From contig NZ_RCSU01000004.1 of the NCBI RefSeq assembly GCF_003991355.1, positions 248,001 through 312,000 on the forward strand: a stretch of 64,000 bases of DNA. Reading direction: 5' to 3'. The translations under genes were made by a program, and so were the position numbers. Below, one piece after another: positions 35,198 through 42,645 of the stretch; the first letter of the stretch is position 1, and every line of letters starts with the position of its first letter. A model generated the notes under the pieces. The model saw nothing but the letters and a program-made list of their open reading frames with translations. It did no database searches and was not told the origin of the DNA. Origin of the DNA: Pseudoflavitalea rhizosphaerae. Lineage in GTDB: Bacteria; Bacteroidota; Bacteroidia; Chitinophagales; Chitinophagaceae.

Positions 35198-35776
35198 TTA
35201 TTTTTTCAGCCTTGAATTCAGGGCCATCAATTTGTCGTGGTGTGAACGGATCTTCGGTAACACTGTATTGATCCAGTTTTTGATATCTGAATCGGTTACA
35301 GTTCCGAGTGCTGTCTCATAATCGCTGATTGTTTTCTGATGTTTTTCCATCAGCTTTTCTGTCCAATCCTTGTTGAATGAGGAGGGTTTTTCATCTGTCA
35401 GTTTTTGCAGGTCCTGTTTGGTGTCTTCCGTTACATCGGCGGGGATACTGATACTCTTGTTGGAGGCCAGCACTTTGAGGTCGTTCAATGCAGCGGTGTG
35501 ATCATCATACAGTGTTTTTGCAATCTCCTTGATGTCTTTATTTGTAGACTTCTGTTGTGCCAGTTCTGCGAGCCTGATCTCGGTAAGGTTACCATTGGCG
35601 GCGTCCACTACAAACTGAGCATTGTGTTCGGTAGAGTCTGTCTTGAATTTAGCATCGTTCTTGTCTTCTGCTACTTCCTTGCTTTCTTCAGGCTGTTGGT
35701 TGGCATTGTTACAACCAACTGCGAAGGAGGCGGCAACGAGGGAAAAGATGGTGATTCTGTTGATCAGTGTTTGCAT
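35198..35776 (-). CDS. DUF4142 lipoprotein
   Basis: 192 aa. Lipoprotein signal (SLVAASFAVGC, lipid on Cys) and an Asn/Gln/Glu-rich tether, then the all-helical, ferritin-like DUF4142 fold (about 50-190; ADAANGNLTEIRLAELAQQK-type entry, KEIAKTLYDDHTAALNDL). Family members are periplasmic helical bundles of unclear function, often induced by stress. It lies 45 bp behind the PA2169-type gene on the same strand; these probably form a two-gene unit. The mature protein would be in the outer-membrane inner leaflet or on the surface. Confidence 0.87.
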   Translation of the reverse strand: MQTLINRITIFSLVAASFAVGCNNANQQPEESKEVAEDKNDAKFKTDSTEHNAQFVVDAANGNLTEIRLAELAQQKSTNKDIKEIAKTLYDDHTAALNDLKVLASNKSISIPADVTEDTKQDLQKLTDEKPSSFNKDWTEKLMEKHQKTISDYETALGTVTDSDIKNWINTVLPKIRSHHDKLMALNSRLKK

Positions 35777-35821
35777 ACGATTTGCTTTTGTTTATAATCA
35801 TACATAGGGTTGCGGCCTGGT

Positions 35822-36289
35822 TTACATGGCGGCCTGCATGTCCCTGTATCTTTTGATGAGGTCGTGGGATGCTTTGAGTGCGCTCTTTTGTTTCAGTACA
35901 AGCTGTTTGATGTCTGCACCCGCGGTGCCATCATCTTCGAGCGCCTGTTGATAGGCTTTCTGAGCAGCGTCTTCGCCGAATTCACAGGCTGCCAGTACAG
36001 AATGCCTGTCCTTTCCCGAGAAGGTGGCTTTCACATCCATCCAGGCGCGGTAAATCTTGCCGGAGGCTGTGGAGGCGTCTTCTACAGGTTCGCCACCTGC
36101 TTTCTTCACTTCCAGAATCAGTTCAGCTTTGTGCTGGCGGCTTTCATCGGCCATCCTGCGAAAAACACTTTTCAGGTCATCGTTTGCATCTTTGGTTTCC
36201 CTGATGGCTTTTTCGTAACCATTGATACGATCATTGTTGATCCGGATTAGATCGTTCAATACACTTACCATGTCTTCATTATGTTGCAT
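35822..36289 (-). CDS. PA2169-family four-helix-bundle protein (DUF2383)
   Basis: 155 aa from ATG 36289 (MQHNEDMVSVLNDLI); the open frame continues upstream to 36343, but the family starts here. It has the DUF2383/PA2169 pattern: LNDLIRINNDRINGYEKAI, FRRMADESRQHKAEL, AWMDVKATFSGKDRHSVLAA, CEFGEDAAQKAYQQAL. It is a soluble ferritin-like four-helix bundle, commonly encoded beside DUF4142, DUF892 and CsbD stress genes. Metal binding is uncertain. Likely co-transcribed with DUF4142. Confidence 0.87.
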   Translation of the reverse strand: MQHNEDMVSVLNDLIRINNDRINGYEKAIRETKDANDDLKSVFRRMADESRQHKAELILEVKKAGGEPVEDASTASGKIYRAWMDVKATFSGKDRHSVLAACEFGEDAAQKAYQQALEDDGTAGADIKQLVLKQKSALKASHDLIKRYRDMQAAM

Positions 36290-36515
36290 AGTGATAGTTT
36301 TAAAGTGATGAATTTGGAATAAGGTGCTAAAAAACGATACCAATCCCGGGTTACCGTAGCAGCATGCTTTATTTGTAGACGTCCCACCACGATAATATGG
36401 CGGAAATGCTGATAAACCGGGGCTTACGCTGGCATAAGAATTACATACTAATAACCGGGCTTATGCATGCCTTATATGTATGCTTTCAGAGCCAACATTT
36501 CAATTCATTCGAGCT

Positions 36516-36962
36516 ATGAAAGATGTAATCAATATCAATCCGCCTGAACATGCATACGTGAAAACATTCTATGGTATGTTCTCTGACCTTGACCATCTGG
36601 AAGATGAGCACCAGGCAGACAGGAAGAGCCCCTGTGCTCCTGCTGCAAATATTTACGAAACCGATTCCGCTTATTTTATAGAAGTGGCGTTGCCGGGTTA
36701 CCAGCTTCACGATATCCAATTGAAGCGGGAAGACGATCTGATCACCGTTTGTGCTGAAACGCATACTGTGCGCCATAAGAAACTGCAGCGTTTCTTCCGA
36801 CAGGAATTCCTTGCAGGCAGTTTTACCCGTTCCTTCTTATTACCTGATGATGCAGGTGAAGCGCATGCGAAATTCGCAGATGGTGTTCTCTGCATTCAGC
36901 TCGATAAAAACAGTCAATGGGTGGTTGCGCCAACAGTGGTGCAGGTCATCACTATTCAATAA
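36516..36962 (+). CDS. Hsp20/alpha-crystallin small heat-shock protein
   Basis: 148 aa from ATG 36516 (ATG 36480 would add 12 residues). The alpha-crystallin domain spans about 45-145: ANIYETDSAYFIEVALPGY, DIQLKREDDLITV, and the closing ADGVLCIQLDKN. The usual A-x-x-x-n-GvL-x-(I/L)-x-(I/L)-p strand is present as AKFADGVLCIQL. The N-terminal region is short and the C-terminal I-x-I anchor reads VITIQ at the very end. It is an ATP-independent holdase. It lies 16 bp before the Lys-rich gene, likely in one transcript. Confidence 0.85.
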   Translation: MKDVININPPEHAYVKTFYGMFSDLDHLEDEHQADRKSPCAPAANIYETDSAYFIEVALPGYQLHDIQLKREDDLITVCAETHTVRHKKLQRFFRQEFLAGSFTRSFLLPDDAGEAHAKFADGVLCIQLDKNSQWVVAPTVVQVITIQ

Positions 36963-36978
36963 CTCTAAAAGGAAACAG

Positions 36979-37356
36979 ATGCCCAGATATTCAAAAGGTG
37001 CTTCCAAATCTGTGGAAAGCGCCATGAGAAGAAAAAAAAAGGGAACACTCCGTTCAGGACCGGGCGGAAAAGGTGGAAAAGTGAAAAGCCGTGAACAGGC
37101 TATTGCCATTGGTTTGTCGGAAGCGCGTGAAAAGGGCGCTAAAGTACCGAAGAAGAAAAGCTCCGGAAAATCAGCCAGCAAGAAATCAGCAACAAAGAAA
37201 TCCGCCAGTAAGAAATCCGCCTCAAAAAAATCGGCTCCCAGGAAAGCTGCTTCCAGGAAGAATGCAACAAAGAAAAGCGCTCCCAGGAAATCCGCAACAA
37301 GAAAAAAGGCCGCTCCCCGTAAAAAGGCCGCATCCAGGAAAAAAAGCAGTAAGTAG
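36979..37356 (+). CDS. DUF6496-type protein with histone H1-like Lys/Ser/Ala tail
   Basis: 125 aa. The ATG at 36979 lies downstream of GGAAACAG; the reading frame is open further upstream, but that part shadows hsp20. The N-terminal half (MPRYSKGASKSVESAMRRKK, then SREQAIAIGLSEAREKGAK) has the short helical motif with repeated KSREQAIAIG that is annotated as DUF6496. The C-terminal half is a run of KKSA, RKSA and SASKK units with no acidic residue, like eukaryotic H1 tails and bacterial AlgP/HctB proteins. DNA or RNA binding and nucleoid compaction under stress are likely but inferred. Confidence 0.85.
   Translation: MPRYSKGASKSVESAMRRKKKGTLRSGPGGKGGKVKSREQAIAIGLSEAREKGAKVPKKKSSGKSASKKSATKKSASKKSASKKSAPRKAASRKNATKKSAPRKSATRKKAAPRKKAASRKKSSK
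37150..37353 (+). repeat. Coding tandem repeat for Lys-Ser-Ala units
   Basis: About 200 bp built from imperfect 12- to 15-base units encoding KKSA/RKSA/ASKK (for example GGAAATCCGC, AAGAAATCCGCC). Low-complexity, prone to length variation by slippage. Confidence 0.7.
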
Positions 37357-37415
37357 GTCAATAAATAATAACGCCAGCCTTCACATATGTATTTGTATTA
37401 GCTATGAAAACAAAT

Positions 37416-37470
37416 GGAAGCTGTTTGTGTCTCCACAGAAAAACGGGATATACGGCAGCTTCCTTCTTTT
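37416..37470 (+). terminator. Possible 3' hairpin of the hsp20/Lys-rich transcript
   Basis: GGAAGCTG (37416-37423) and CAGCTTCC (37456-37463) are complementary across a 32-base loop and are followed by TTCTTTTTAA. The long loop makes this a weak candidate. Confidence 0.3.
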
Positions 37471-37512
37471 TAAGGATGTAATTTCCTGAGGATAGACATC
37501 ATCACCTTCATT

Positions 37513-38043
37513 TCATCTTTCTCCTTTTGCATTTTTGCCAGGTATTTTCTCAATGTTTTTTCTTCCTGCATCACCCGGGTATTTTCTGATGTCTTTGGTT
37601 TTCTTCAGGTGGTTTTCCTGAGCTTCATCGATACTGTGCGTTGCATGCAGATCAACTTCCTTCTCCGCCAGTTTGGAGAGGCGGATATAATATTTCTTGA
37701 TCACGGCCAGCTCTTCTTCAGTGAGGTCTTCAATGTCTACCAAACGGTTGCTGGCGTGTTCCTGACTGGCGATTAGCTCATTCAGCTTGAGCTGGATGGC
37801 CAGTGTATCCCGGTTCTGCGATTGTTGTATCACAAACACCATCAAAAAGGTGATGATAGTAGTGCCTGTATTGATCACCAGTTGCCAGGTATCTGAATAA
37901 TCGAATACCGGTCCCAGAATGGCCCAGCATATTACAACCAGGGCAGCACAAATGAATGCGACAGGACGGCCTGCGGCCCTGGTGATCACGGTAGATATGC
38001 GGGTGAACAGTTTTGATAAACTGTTTTTTTTCTTTTTTTTCAT
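37513..38043 (-). CDS. Low-affinity iron permease-family small membrane protein
   Basis: 176 aa. A Lys-rich N-terminus (MKKKKKNSLSKL), two membrane helices (about 28-48, PVAFICAALVVICWAILGP; about 58-80, VINTGTTIITFLMVFVIQQ) and a soluble helical domain including QNRDTLAIQLKLNELI. The stretch TIITFLMVFVIQQSQNRDT is the hallmark of the low affinity iron permease (Fet4-like) family. Whether bacterial members transport iron is unproven. The charged tail ends KNAKGER. It lies downstream of the DUF892 gene on the same strand but after a terminator, so it is probably expressed separately. Confidence 0.85.
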   Translation of the reverse strand: MKKKKKNSLSKLFTRISTVITRAAGRPVAFICAALVVICWAILGPVFDYSDTWQLVINTGTTIITFLMVFVIQQSQNRDTLAIQLKLNELIASQEHASNRLVDIEDLTEEELAVIKKYYIRLSKLAEKEVDLHATHSIDEAQENHLKKTKDIRKYPGDAGRKNIEKIPGKNAKGER

Positions 38044-38066
38044 TTTTACTCTTTTGGTAGACGTAT

Positions 38067-38094
38067 AAAAAAGTCAGACCACAACTGGTCTGAC
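38067..38094 (-). terminator. Intrinsic terminator after the DUF892 gene
   Basis: Read on the minus strand: GTCAGACC (38094-38087), loop AGTTGT, GGTCTGAC (38080-38073), then TTTTTTAT. A strong terminator 43 bases beyond the stop of the ferritin-like gene. Confidence 0.8.
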
Positions 38095-38136
38095 CGACTT
38101 CAATAACCCTAAACCTATAGCACATAAATTAATGTC

Positions 38137-38786
38137 TTATTCTTCCTCTTCCTGACCGGCTTCAAAGTTTACGTTGTTCTCTGCAATGCTCGTCAGTAAT
38201 TCATCACAGGCTTTTTCCTCTTCAAGCGTCTGATGAAGGAGGGAGGCTACCTCTTCCATTCCGAAAGTACGGGCCAGTTTGGTGAGACTACCGTAGCTGG
38301 CGATCTCATAGTGTTCCACTTTTTGCGTAGCCATGATGATGCCTACATCGCGCGTAAGGGAACCGGTTTCGGTCTCTTCAACAATGGAATCAGCTTCCTT
38401 TTCAATCCATCCATGGCTTCACATTTTTTCGACTGTGCACGTTTGCCCAGGATCTCGAATACCTGCTCCAGTCTTTCAACATGTGTTTCCGTTTCTTCCT
38501 GGTGTTGCAGGATGGCTTCTTTCAATTCTTCTGTGGTAGCGGCTTTGGCCATTTTGGGTAAGGCTCTGGTCAAAAGTTTTTCGGCATAGTAAATGTCTTT
38601 CAGTTGATCTGTAAATAATTTTTCCAGCATTTCATCCATGCCTGCTTCGGCTACATCAGATTGTGAGTAGCTTCTGGAACTGGCTTTGGAACCAGATTTC
38701 CCGTTCTTTGATGCTCTTGTTACATTGGATTGTTTTTGTCTTCCATTGGAGGAAGCGCTGCTGCGTGAGGTTTTTTTCTTTTCCAT
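38137..38786 (-). pseudogene. DUF892 (YciE/YciF ferritin-like) gene split by a frameshift
   Basis: Two frames make one protein of about 216 aa. The first (38786 down) has a Ser/Lys/Arg-rich leader and DUF892 sequence LFTDQLKDIYYAEKLLTRAL, HQEETETHVERLEQVFEIL, SKKCEAMDGL, then derails into LKRKLIPLL. In the second frame the family resumes as EADSIVEETETGSLTRDVG, ATQKVEHYEIASYG and so on. A single missing base in the A-run at 38399-38402 (TTGAAAAGG, expected TTGAAAAAGG) explains it. Reading through would give an intact ferritin-like stress protein. Inactivation, phase variation or sequencing error cannot be separated here. ATG 38786. Confidence 0.85.
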
Positions 38787-38840
38787 GACTGCTATTTTTG
38801 ATAGATGTGAATAAAAAGAAGTAATGAAATATGGATAAAA

Positions 38841-38931
38841 ATAATGCCAGCAGAAAACAACAAAAAAGCCTCCGTGTTAACGGAGGCCCTATACATATTT
38901 TCTCTTTGTGTTTTTCCTTCGCTGGCATTAT
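38841..38931. repeat. 11-bp inverted arms linking aptamer and downstream leader
   Basis: ATAATGCCAGC (38841-38851) and GCTGGCATTAT (38921-38931) are exact reverse complements, 69 bases apart with the terminator hairpin between them. The second arm is the P5 3' half of the aptamer. In the minus-strand RNA the two could pair, competing with ligand binding. Confidence 0.65.
38868..38887 (-). terminator. Intrinsic terminator behind the TPP riboswitch
   Basis: Read on the minus strand: GCCTCCGT (38887-38880), loop TAAC, ACGGAGGC (38875-38868), then TTTTTTG. A textbook expression-platform terminator 14 bases downstream of the aptamer's P1 stem and about 80 bases before the DUF892 ATG. Confidence 0.85.
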
Positions 38932-38998
38932 CCAGATCAGGTTCTCAGGTTTATTCTCAGATCACTTCTTTCGTTGTGAACACCCTGTATTAAAGAGA
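38901..38998 (-). promoter_or_regulatory. TPP riboswitch (THI element)
   Basis: The minus strand carries the conserved TPP core: CTGAGA, then ACCTGATCTGGATAATG and CCAGCGAAGG. P1 is TCTCTTT (38998-38992) paired with AAAGAGA (38907-38901), P2 pairs TCAC with GTGA, and P5 is CTGG-ATAATG-CCAG. Known function: binds thiamine pyrophosphate and switches off thiamine genes. Here the next gene on the strand is the broken DUF892 gene, not a thiamine gene, and a terminator stands between. Orphan, or regulating a stress gene. Confidence 0.9.
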
Positions 38999-39294
38999 AA
39001 TTATGCTTGTATGAATATTATATAAAATCCAGTGCCAGGGCAGGTTCCGGACATAAATCATTGCCTTTATTTATGTTACGTTTTTTGATTTAAGTGGACT
39101 GTAGATTTATGTCTACGAACAAGTGTGCATTACTGTCACAATGACTTTTCTGAGGATGGAATTGCCGGCAAATTTTGAACATTTTCATTGAGTTCTTCCC
39201 TGTTTGTAAACAGGTATTCCACAAAAATTATGGATTTTTTGGTTGTTGAAATCCGGGCATACCTTTTGAAAAGTATATTATTAAAGGAACGGTT
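38999..39294. other. 296-bp intergenic region
   Basis: Between the riboswitch and the flavin split-barrel gene. It must hold the minus-strand riboswitch promoter and the plus-strand promoter of 39295; a TTG...TACCTTTTG pair at about 39241-39266 is a weak candidate for the latter. A palindrome at 39199-39214 is listed separately. No gene is visible. Confidence 0.5.
39199..39214. promoter_or_regulatory. Palindrome, possible operator
   Basis: CCTGTTT-GT-AAACAGG: perfect 7-bp arms about 80 bases upstream of the ATG at 39295. No T-run follows, so a protein-binding site fits better than a terminator. No regulator can be named. Confidence 0.35.
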
Positions 39295-39801
39295 ATGGTA
39301 AGTGAAATACAACAATTGGATTTTCTCCGTGATCGCATCCACGAGATACGGAGTGCATTATTTGCCAACACAAGCAATGAGGCATTCAAACTGCCTACCT
39401 GTATTATTTCCGCGCTGAATATCGACAATGAGGGGAATGTTTGCTTTTTCATTCACAGGCCGGATCTGTACATGGAAGAGTACGATATGGAATTTCCTGC
39501 AAAGCTTGATTTCTACAGAAAGGGAAAGCCATTCTTCCTGAAGATCTCCGGCCAAGCCCAAATCATTATCGATAAGGACGAGATGCTGAACTATATCGGC
39601 CTGCCGGGTAATGTTGATCTGCCTTCCCTTTCAAAACTCCTGCTGGTGAAAGTAAAGGTGGAGCATGCAGAATATTTTGAAGCAAGGCACAAGCAAGGCT
39701 GGCAGCTGAAGGACTGGTGGAATCAAATGTGGCATTTTTTCAGCAGGGCAAAATCCCAGCCTCGTCCGCATCATGCATTAAATCTGCGGCCTGCGGCATA
39801 A
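39295..39801 (+). CDS. Pyridoxamine 5'-phosphate oxidase-like flavin split-barrel protein
   Basis: 168 aa, with AAGGAA upstream of ATG 39295. The layout resembles the putative general stress protein 26/PNPOx-like split barrel: IRSALFANTSNEAFKLPTC, ISALNIDNEGNVCFFIHRP, KLDFYRKGKPFFLKISGQAQ and a final acidic strand LLLVKVKVEHAEYFEAR. A C-terminal extension (WWNQMWHFFSRAKSQP) ends in a His/Pro-rich tail. FMN or F420-like cofactor binding is expected from family, not shown. It belongs by position to the stress island. Confidence 0.72.
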   Translation: MVSEIQQLDFLRDRIHEIRSALFANTSNEAFKLPTCIISALNIDNEGNVCFFIHRPDLYMEEYDMEFPAKLDFYRKGKPFFLKISGQAQIIIDKDEMLNYIGLPGNVDLPSLSKLLLVKVKVEHAEYFEARHKQGWQLKDWWNQMWHFFSRAKSQPRPHHALNLRPAA

Positions 39802-39954
39802 TATTACTTAATTGTATTTCCCCTCACGGGAAGCCGCAACCCAATGAATTGCCAGTATGGCAACTTGCTCCAGAGCTTTGGCAGCATGCACTACCATACT
39901 GCCGGATTGACAAAGATCATCCGCAGGTTTCATCTGATTTTAATTCCAATTTCG

Positions 39955-39982
39955 GCCCGGAGGCAACTCCGGGCATTTTTTT
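39955..39982 (+). terminator. Intrinsic terminator
   Basis: GCCCGGA (39955-39961), loop GGCAAC, TCCGGGC (39968-39974), then ATTTTTTTA. It ends transcription from the flavin split-barrel gene 18 bases before the next ATG at 40000. Confidence 0.8.
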
Positions 39983-39999
39983 AGTATTACCTCTTGCAT

Positions 40000-41640
40000 A
40001 TGATTTCAAGAAAAATCCTCATCATCGTTGTATCCCTCCTGGCTCTCACAGGCCTGGCCTTTTTGGTATGGAGTATTTACAAGAAGCAGTTCCTTCGCTC
40101 CAAAGTAACGGAAGCCGTTGCCGGCGAATCACAGGGTATCTATTCCATTGCATTCGGCAAACTGGACCTCGACGAAGTGAATGGAAATCTTTCTGTAAAA
40201 GATCTGCAGTTGAGGCCGGATACAGCCCGGTATAACGAGCTGGTACAAACGGACAATGCGCCGGGCATTGTTGCGCATCTCTCTGTGCCATCCCTGAAAG
40301 TGACAGGTGTAAAAACGCCAAAAGCCCTTTTGAACAAGGAGATCGAAGGTAGAAAAGTATTGATAGAAAATCCGCAGATCGAATTATTCTTCACCAACAA
40401 GGGAAAGGATTCTCTGCAGCGTGTACCTGATAAAGAGCTATACGAACAACTGCTTGGGAATCTCTCCAGGATTGCCATCGATACAGTTTCGATCGTGAAT
40501 GCAACTGTAGTAACCCGTAACCTTTCCGATGGAAGGAAGCTGATGCAGTTCGACAGTGTGCAGATCGATCTCTTCAAAGTGGCGGTAGACAGTATCCACA
40601 GTAAAGACACTACGCGTTTTCTATTTGCCGAGAATGCCAGCCTGCTTTGCAGGAAGATCAGCTGGAAAGATAAACGCGGATTGTACGAGTTCATTATTTC
40701 GGAAGTGGATTTCAATACACGCGGTCAGCGTATGGGCATCGCGCGGATCGGCATCAATCCTTTGTTACCTGAAGCTAAATTTCTCCGGCAGTTCAAATAT
40801 GCCAACGATCGCTTCGATATCGAAATGAAGGACGTTCGTCTTGTGAACCTCAGCCTCCCTTTGCTGATGAAACAATCCATTTCTGCGGACTCCATGACCG
40901 TTGGCCAGAGTCATTTCAAAATATACCGCGACATATCCTATCCTCACGATGGCCGCAACAGGCTGGAGCAACTGCCTCACCAGCAGCTCATGCGACTCGA
41001 TATACCCCTCGCCATCAAAGAAGCCAGTTTTCCCTCCAGTTTCATTGAATACAAAGAAAGAAATGGCCAGAGTGAACAAAGTGGAAAAGTACAATTCCAT
41101 AATGTCAGTGTGCGGATATCCAACCTCACCAACGATACCGCGGTGCTGAGATCATCACCCGTCTGCAAACTTCGTTTCCATTCCAGGTTCCTGAACAAGG
41201 CGCCCATCGAAGCCACTATAAATTTCTATCCGCTAGACCCCAAAGGCAAATTCACCATCCAGGGAACACTCGGCTCCATGCCGGCCACTGCCGTGAACCA
41301 GCTTGCCGTTCCGATGGGACTGGCAAAAATAGAAAAGGGCACCATCCGCAAACTCTCGTTCTCCTTCACCGGCAACGATTACCGGGCAGACGGGCCCGTC
41401 ACCATCCTTTACGATGATCTCGCTGTAACCCTGCTGAAAAAAGATGAAGAAGACAAAACCCTCGACAAGAAAAAGCTTGCCAGCCTGATGGCAAAGATCG
41501 TGATCAGGAAAGCCAATCCCGGCAAAGACGGAGAGGTCCGTACTGCCCAGGTCCATTTCGAGCGGGACACAAAGCGTTCATTTTTTCATTTACTATGGAA
41601 ATCCATCTTCACCGGTGTCAAAGAAAATGTGGGCATGTAA
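40000..41640 (+). CDS. Membrane-anchored periplasmic protein, AsmA/DUF748-like
   Basis: 546 aa from ATG 40000; the TTG at 39994 would add only two residues. One N-terminal helix (ILIIVVSLLALTGLAFLVW) anchors a long beta-rich periplasmic part. Patterns such as IAFGKLDLDEVNGNLSVKDLQL and LSVPSLKVTG are typical of AsmA/DUF748-like bridging proteins that have repeated beta strands with alternating hydrophobic residues. Length is moderate; I cannot assign a family with certainty. No partner gene adjoins, though a TamB homologue lies 4 kb away. Confidence 0.65.
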   Translation: MISRKILIIVVSLLALTGLAFLVWSIYKKQFLRSKVTEAVAGESQGIYSIAFGKLDLDEVNGNLSVKDLQLRPDTARYNELVQTDNAPGIVAHLSVPSLKVTGVKTPKALLNKEIEGRKVLIENPQIELFFTNKGKDSLQRVPDKELYEQLLGNLSRIAIDTVSIVNATVVTRNLSDGRKLMQFDSVQIDLFKVAVDSIHSKDTTRFLFAENASLLCRKISWKDKRGLYEFIISEVDFNTRGQRMGIARIGINPLLPEAKFLRQFKYANDRFDIEMKDVRLVNLSLPLLMKQSISADSMTVGQSHFKIYRDISYPHDGRNRLEQLPHQQLMRLDIPLAIKEASFPSSFIEYKERNGQSEQSGKVQFHNVSVRISNLTNDTAVLRSSPVCKLRFHSRFLNKAPIEATINFYPLDPKGKFTIQGTLGSMPATAVNQLAVPMGLAKIEKGTIRKLSFSFTGNDYRADGPVTILYDDLAVTLLKKDEEDKTLDKKKLASLMAKIVIRKANPGKDGEVRTAQVHFERDTKRSFFHLLWKSIFTGVKENVGM

Positions 41641-41676
41641 ACAAGGCAGGATCGAATAACGAAACTTACGCTTAAC

Positions 41677-41706
41677 TTGCATTCGAAAATAAAAATCACT
41701 AATTTG
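41677..41706 (+). promoter_or_regulatory. Candidate Bacteroidota promoter of the 41726 lipoprotein
   Basis: TTG (41677-41679) and TAATTTG (41700-41706), about 20 bases apart, resemble the -33 TTTG and -7 TAnnTTTG boxes (one base short). The ATG is 20 bases downstream. The A+T-rich spacer supports it. Confidence 0.35.
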
Positions 41707-41725
41707 TAAAAATAGCCCCTTATTT

Positions 41726-42637
41726 ATGAAACTATTATCCTTAAGCACCGGTATTTTGGCTTCAATTTTCGGCTTGTTATCTTGTCAGAAATCCGCTGAC
41801 GATAACCTCCCTGAAAATGCACCGGCAGCACTTCAGTCCATCATTCAAGCCCCGGATGGTGAAAAATTCCTACTTACGAGATTTGAAGAAAAATGGGAAA
41901 ATATTTCTGGATATGACGCTGTGTGGGAATATCAGTACACCCCAAAGGGCGTGCTGACCGAATTGAGAGAATACGATGAGGACAATGAACATATCGGAAC
42001 AGCCAAAGTCACCTATGAACAGAACAAAGTAGAACTTGTGTTAACCTACAAAGAAGATAATACCTGGAAAGAAACACATACATTCAACCTGTTGCCCTCT
42101 GGCTGGCCAAAATCAATGGATGAGATTGAAACAGCAGGTTCAAGAATTGTGCAAACCATACAGGAAGAATATACCCTCAATGCTGATGATTATATTACTG
42201 AAGTTAACGCAACCTATATTCACCCTTCAGATGATCCCCAACATCCAATTAGCAGACTTCAGCAACTTAGCCGCTATTTCTACGAAGACGGAAACCTGGT
42301 AAAAGTTGAAAAATATGAAGATGGGTCTCCAACACCTTTAAGTGTTATGATGTTTGAATACGATAAAAACAAACCCAATCTGCTGAAAATTGTTGCTGAC
42401 GAAGGGTATGGTACTGAACTTCACCTTAATAAGCCCTCCAGGAACCTGTTGGTAAAAGTAGAAAGGTGGGGTTTTTTTAACGGTAACCAGAACTTACAAC
42501 GCAGCTCTGTACTAACCAATACCTACCAGATGAATTCACATGGCTTACCTGCCGAAATGATTTCCACCCAGGCGTATGATTTGTATAATATTCCAAGTGA
42601 TAAGCGAACCACAAAATTCACTTACACTAAATTGTAG
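41726..42637 (+). CDS. Lipoprotein of unknown function
   Basis: 303 aa. Lipoprotein signal peptide (LSTGILASIFGLLSC, lipid on Cys) then an acidic spacer KSADDN. The mature protein alternates beta strands with Tyr/Glu/Asp-rich turns (WEYQYTPKGVLTELREYDED, FEYDKNKPNLLKIV), reminiscent of RHS/YD-like or DUF4595-type lipoproteins of Bacteroidota, in which each unit reads x-Y-x-Y-(D/N)-x-x-G-x-(L). No catalytic residues are recognisable. The codon and base composition is more AT-rich than its neighbours, which may hint at horizontal origin. Convergent with tamL. Confidence 0.75.
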   Translation: MKLLSLSTGILASIFGLLSCQKSADDNLPENAPAALQSIIQAPDGEKFLLTRFEEKWENISGYDAVWEYQYTPKGVLTELREYDEDNEHIGTAKVTYEQNKVELVLTYKEDNTWKETHTFNLLPSGWPKSMDEIETAGSRIVQTIQEEYTLNADDYITEVNATYIHPSDDPQHPISRLQQLSRYFYEDGNLVKVEKYEDGSPTPLSVMMFEYDKNKPNLLKIVADEGYGTELHLNKPSRNLLVKVERWGFFNGNQNLQRSSVLTNTYQMNSHGLPAEMISTQAYDLYNIPSDKRTTKFTYTKL

Positions 42638-42645
42638 CGCGAGGT

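Noticed and set aside
37404-37481. A 25-codon plus-strand frame downstream of the Lys-rich gene
   Set aside because: Too short, no recognisable motif, and it overlaps a weak hairpin that better explains the sequence.
38137-38334. A separate 65-aa gene at the end of the DUF892 region
   Set aside because: It continues the DUF892 sequence of the upstream frame; one missing base explains the split.
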